Source of the DNA: CAZPMT01 sp964587655
GTDB taxonomy: Bacteria; Hydrogenedentota; Hydrogenedentia; Hydrogenedentales; SLHB01
Assembly (NCBI GenBank): GCA_964587655.1
Contig: CAZPMT010000035.1
Span: forward strand, 1 to 42,530
Length of the DNA: 42,530 nucleotides
Direction: 5' to 3'
Part shown: positions 41,070 through 42,530 of the stretch, one piece after another
How positions within the stretch are numbered: the first letter of the stretch is position 1
Layout: every line of letters starts with the position of its first letter
Notes under the pieces: generated by a model
What the model was told of the DNA's origin: nothing
Seen by the model: the letters and a program-made list of their open reading frames with translations, nothing else
The model's database searches: none
Translations under genes and position numbers: made by a program

Positions 41070-41119
41070 CCCGCATTGTTCCCAGCCCGGCGTAGCCGGG
41101 CTGGGAACAATGCGGGCTA
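41067..41119. terminator. Perfect 25-bp inverted repeat at the end of the surface-protein gene
   Basis: Left arm 41067-41091 and right arm 41095-41119 pair perfectly around a 3-nt loop; the left arm includes the gene's TAG stop codon. The core is gttcccagcccggc / gccgggctgggaac. There is no T-run, so it could be a terminator or a REP-like palindrome. Confidence 0.6.
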
Positions 41120-41179
41120 GTTGTCGGCGATCGATGGTGATGGGCCTGGACGGTCGCCGGCACGAGAAAGGAGACCTCC

Positions 41180-41803
41180 ATGAAATTGTCCGGTTCCGTG
41201 ATTGTGCTGTTTGTTCTGCTTTTTGCGGCCCCTTTCGCCCTCGCTGAGACCGGTCCGTGGCTCGATTCGGGGTCGTTGTGCCGCTTGCTCGATGGTGAGA
41301 CGAAGATGGTCAATGGTCTGTGGATCGAAAACCCGCCTGAAATGCGCATGGGCGAAGGGCGTTCGTCGGTGACCATCGCGGATGTCAAAGGCCCCGGCGT
41401 CATCACGATGATGCATTTCGCGCTGCCGGCAACGATGAAGCTCGACCGGGGCATCGTCCTGAGGATCTACTGGGACGGCGAAGAACATCCGAGCGTCGAG
41501 GTCCCGTTGACGGACTTTTTCTGCGATCCCAACGGGGCGTTGCAGCGGGTCGACTCGGCGCTTGTCAACAAGAACCGGGGGTGGAACGCGTACTTCCTGA
41601 TGCCGTTCGCGAAGTCGGCGCGGATCGAAATGTCTTCCGACAACGCGCGGTATCCCGCCATCTGGGAAACTAGCCCCTGCTACAGCTACGTGATGTATCG
41701 TGAAACGAGAAAACTTCCCAAGGGCCTTGGTTACTTCCACTCGAATTGGCGTCAAGAGACGCTCCTGCTGGGCGCGCGCGAGTATGATGCCGAAAGATCA
41801 TAA
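41180..41803 (+). CDS. GH172 (DUF2961) family protein, C-terminally truncated
   Basis: 207 residues. Signal peptide 1-22 (MKLSGSVIVLFVLLFAAPFALA), then the N-terminal half of a DUF2961/GH172 protein: VTIADVKGPGVITMMHFALP, RIYWDGEEHPSVEVPLTDFF, NAYFLMPFAKSARIEM, GLGYFHSNWRQET. Family members include alpha-D-fructofuranosidases and run to about 350-400 residues or more; here the match stops near EYDAERS, and a stop follows. The missing half normally carries part of the barrel and a catalytic Glu, so activity is doubtful. The next 200 bp are intergenic repeat sequence. GAAAGGAGA lies ahead of the ATG. Could be called a pseudogene. Confidence 0.7.
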   Translation: MKLSGSVIVLFVLLFAAPFALAETGPWLDSGSLCRLLDGETKMVNGLWIENPPEMRMGEGRSSVTIADVKGPGVITMMHFALPATMKLDRGIVLRIYWDGEEHPSVEVPLTDFFCDPNGALQRVDSALVNKNRGWNAYFLMPFAKSARIEMSSDNARYPAIWETSPCYSYVMYRETRKLPKGLGYFHSNWRQETLLLGAREYDAERS

Positions 41804-42042
41804 CGATGGGCCATTACTGTGCAGAATATATCCAACGCAAAGTACGCAGAGAAACGCGGAGAGGTCCATCCGACGGGTCGCTATCTGGCGAGACTTGCCC
41901 TTGAGACCAAGAACCCACGGGCTTTGGTTTTGAGGTCTCTGAATCGAACAGCAGAGGCCGAAGACGTTTTTCTCTGCGGCGCTCCGCGCCCTCCGCGGCC
42001 TCTGCGTTAATCTTTAGGCTACTGATTTGGACAAGACTGACT
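41804..42042. repeat. Intergenic region with imperfect inverted-repeat ends (MITE-like)
   Basis: The segment about 41832-42008 begins aacgcaaagtacgcagag and ends in the reverse complement of aacgcagaggccgcggag, a related sequence. Inside, GAGACC (about 41909) and GGTCTC (about 41933) form the base of a further hairpin. No coding potential. It lies just after the broken GH172 gene. Confidence 0.5.
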
Positions 42043-42530
42043 ATGGACAGCAACCCACGAAATCCCTCGCGAAGAGCCTTTCTTCGTCTGGGCTGCGCCG
42101 CGCTGGGAGCGTTAGCAGGTCTGAAAGGAATGAAAGCAATGGGTGTTGAAGTACCGGGCATCGCCGGCAACGAAGAGTTGATGCGGAAGCTGCGCACGCC
42201 GCACAAGTTCCCGGAACTTGTCTTGAAGGCTTCTTACGAGAAGGGCGAGTTCGACGCGCTTGCGGTGGACTGCCCTTTCGTGTTTCGTCACAAGCGGCGC
42301 TTCTACATGACCTATGTCGGATTCGACGGAACCGGGTATCGAACCGGGCTCGCCTCTTCCGGCGATCTCTTGAAGTGGGAGAAAGAGGGTCTCATCCTCG
42401 ACCGCGGCGACAAGGGGTCCGTCACGGAGTTCAACGCCGCCATGAGCTGGATCATCCGCGACAATGACCTTTTCGGCGAGGGCCGCATCAAGAAGATCGA
42501 CGACCGTTTCGTGGGAACGTACCACGCTTA
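42043..42530 (+). CDS. Tat-exported beta-propeller glycosidase-like protein, 3' end missing
   Basis: First 162 codons of a gene cut by the window edge. Twin-arginine signal S-R-R-A-F-L-R-L-G followed by a hydrophobic stretch, so folded export is likely. The mature start carries CPFVFRHKRRFYMTYVGFDGTGYRTGLASSGDLLKWEKEG, the blade pattern of five-bladed propeller glycosidases (GH43/GH32/GH130 type). The catalytic residues cannot be assigned because most of the protein lies beyond the window. No strong Shine-Dalgarno is seen. It follows the truncated GH172 gene in the same direction, which suggests a carbohydrate locus continuing to the right. Confidence 0.75.
   Translation, partial: MDSNPRNPSRRAFLRLGCAALGALAGLKGMKAMGVEVPGIAGNEELMRKLRTPHKFPELVLKASYEKGEFDALAVDCPFVFRHKRRFYMTYVGFDGTGYRTGLASSGDLLKWEKEGLILDRGDKGSVTEFNAAMSWIIRDNDLFGEGRIKKIDDRFVGTYHA

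Overview
The window looks like a metagenome-type assembly from a free-living, polysaccharide-degrading bacterium. The long (Gly-Glu)n linkers in secreted proteins, the OPT-like DUF6785-type membrane proteins, several secreted glycosidases and sialidases, and the many small palindromic repeats resemble Candidatus Hydrogenedentes or neighbouring PVC/FCB lineages. That placement is an inference from protein style; there is no rRNA or other marker in the window. A run of 100 Ns (31345-31444) marks an unresolved assembly gap inside a tandem repeat.

Layout. (1) 1-7949, minus strand: a run of genes read GH127 glycosidase, sialidase-like protein, D-2-hydroxyacid dehydrogenase, gcvT, gcvH, gcvPA (cut by the window edge); glycine cleavage therefore sits downstream of sugar-degrading genes. 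(2) 8055-9905, minus: a stand-alone helicase-associated domain protein. (3) 10044-19058, plus: a transport locus with an OPT-like membrane protein, an IS200/RAYT transposase with a cruciform REP, a 1516-residue fusion of a degenerate M28 peptidase-like domain to an FtsX permease, and a second OPT-like protein coupled to the fusion by an ATGA overlap. (4) 19207-22197, minus: a secreted lysyl-endopeptidase-like serine protease with a (GE)8 linker, and a GH33 sialidase lipoprotein. (5) 22483-24906, plus: a MiaA-like domain fused to a family 2 glycosyltransferase, with palindromic repeats in the linker. (6) 25052-31048, minus: a tightly packed run read MBL hydrolase, lysine-tailed secreted protein, pfkA, VOC protein, ABC-F ATPase. 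(7) 31049-37667: an accessory region with an 86-bp tandem repeat array, a degenerate tRNA-Glu, a HEPN gene flanked by two palindromic elements, an MmeI-like restriction-modification enzyme and an RHH/RelE toxin-antitoxin pair. (8) 38136-42530, plus: a large (GE)n surface protein, a truncated GH172 protein and the start of a Tat-exported beta-propeller glycosidase.

Working together. Regions 1, 4 and 8 suggest extracellular breakdown of arabinose-, sialic-acid- and possibly fructose-containing glycans. The transport locus may import or export the products, though no substrate can be read from sequence. Region 7 looks like a defence island next to a tRNA.

The most unusual signal is a 29-bp palindrome (11-bp stems, 7-nt loop) present at six sites. 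Five of those sites lie in frame inside protein-coding genes, where most copies encode a peptide of the type T-V-C-x-x-x-T-N-C-G. A second, 24-bp palindrome also sits in frame in two unrelated genes. This resembles the behaviour of Rickettsia palindromic elements, but I recognise neither sequence. The second notable signal is a shared C-terminal architecture, (GE)n then Cys/Gly-rich then hydrophobic helix then Arg-Arg, on two secreted proteins: a possible protein-sorting tag.
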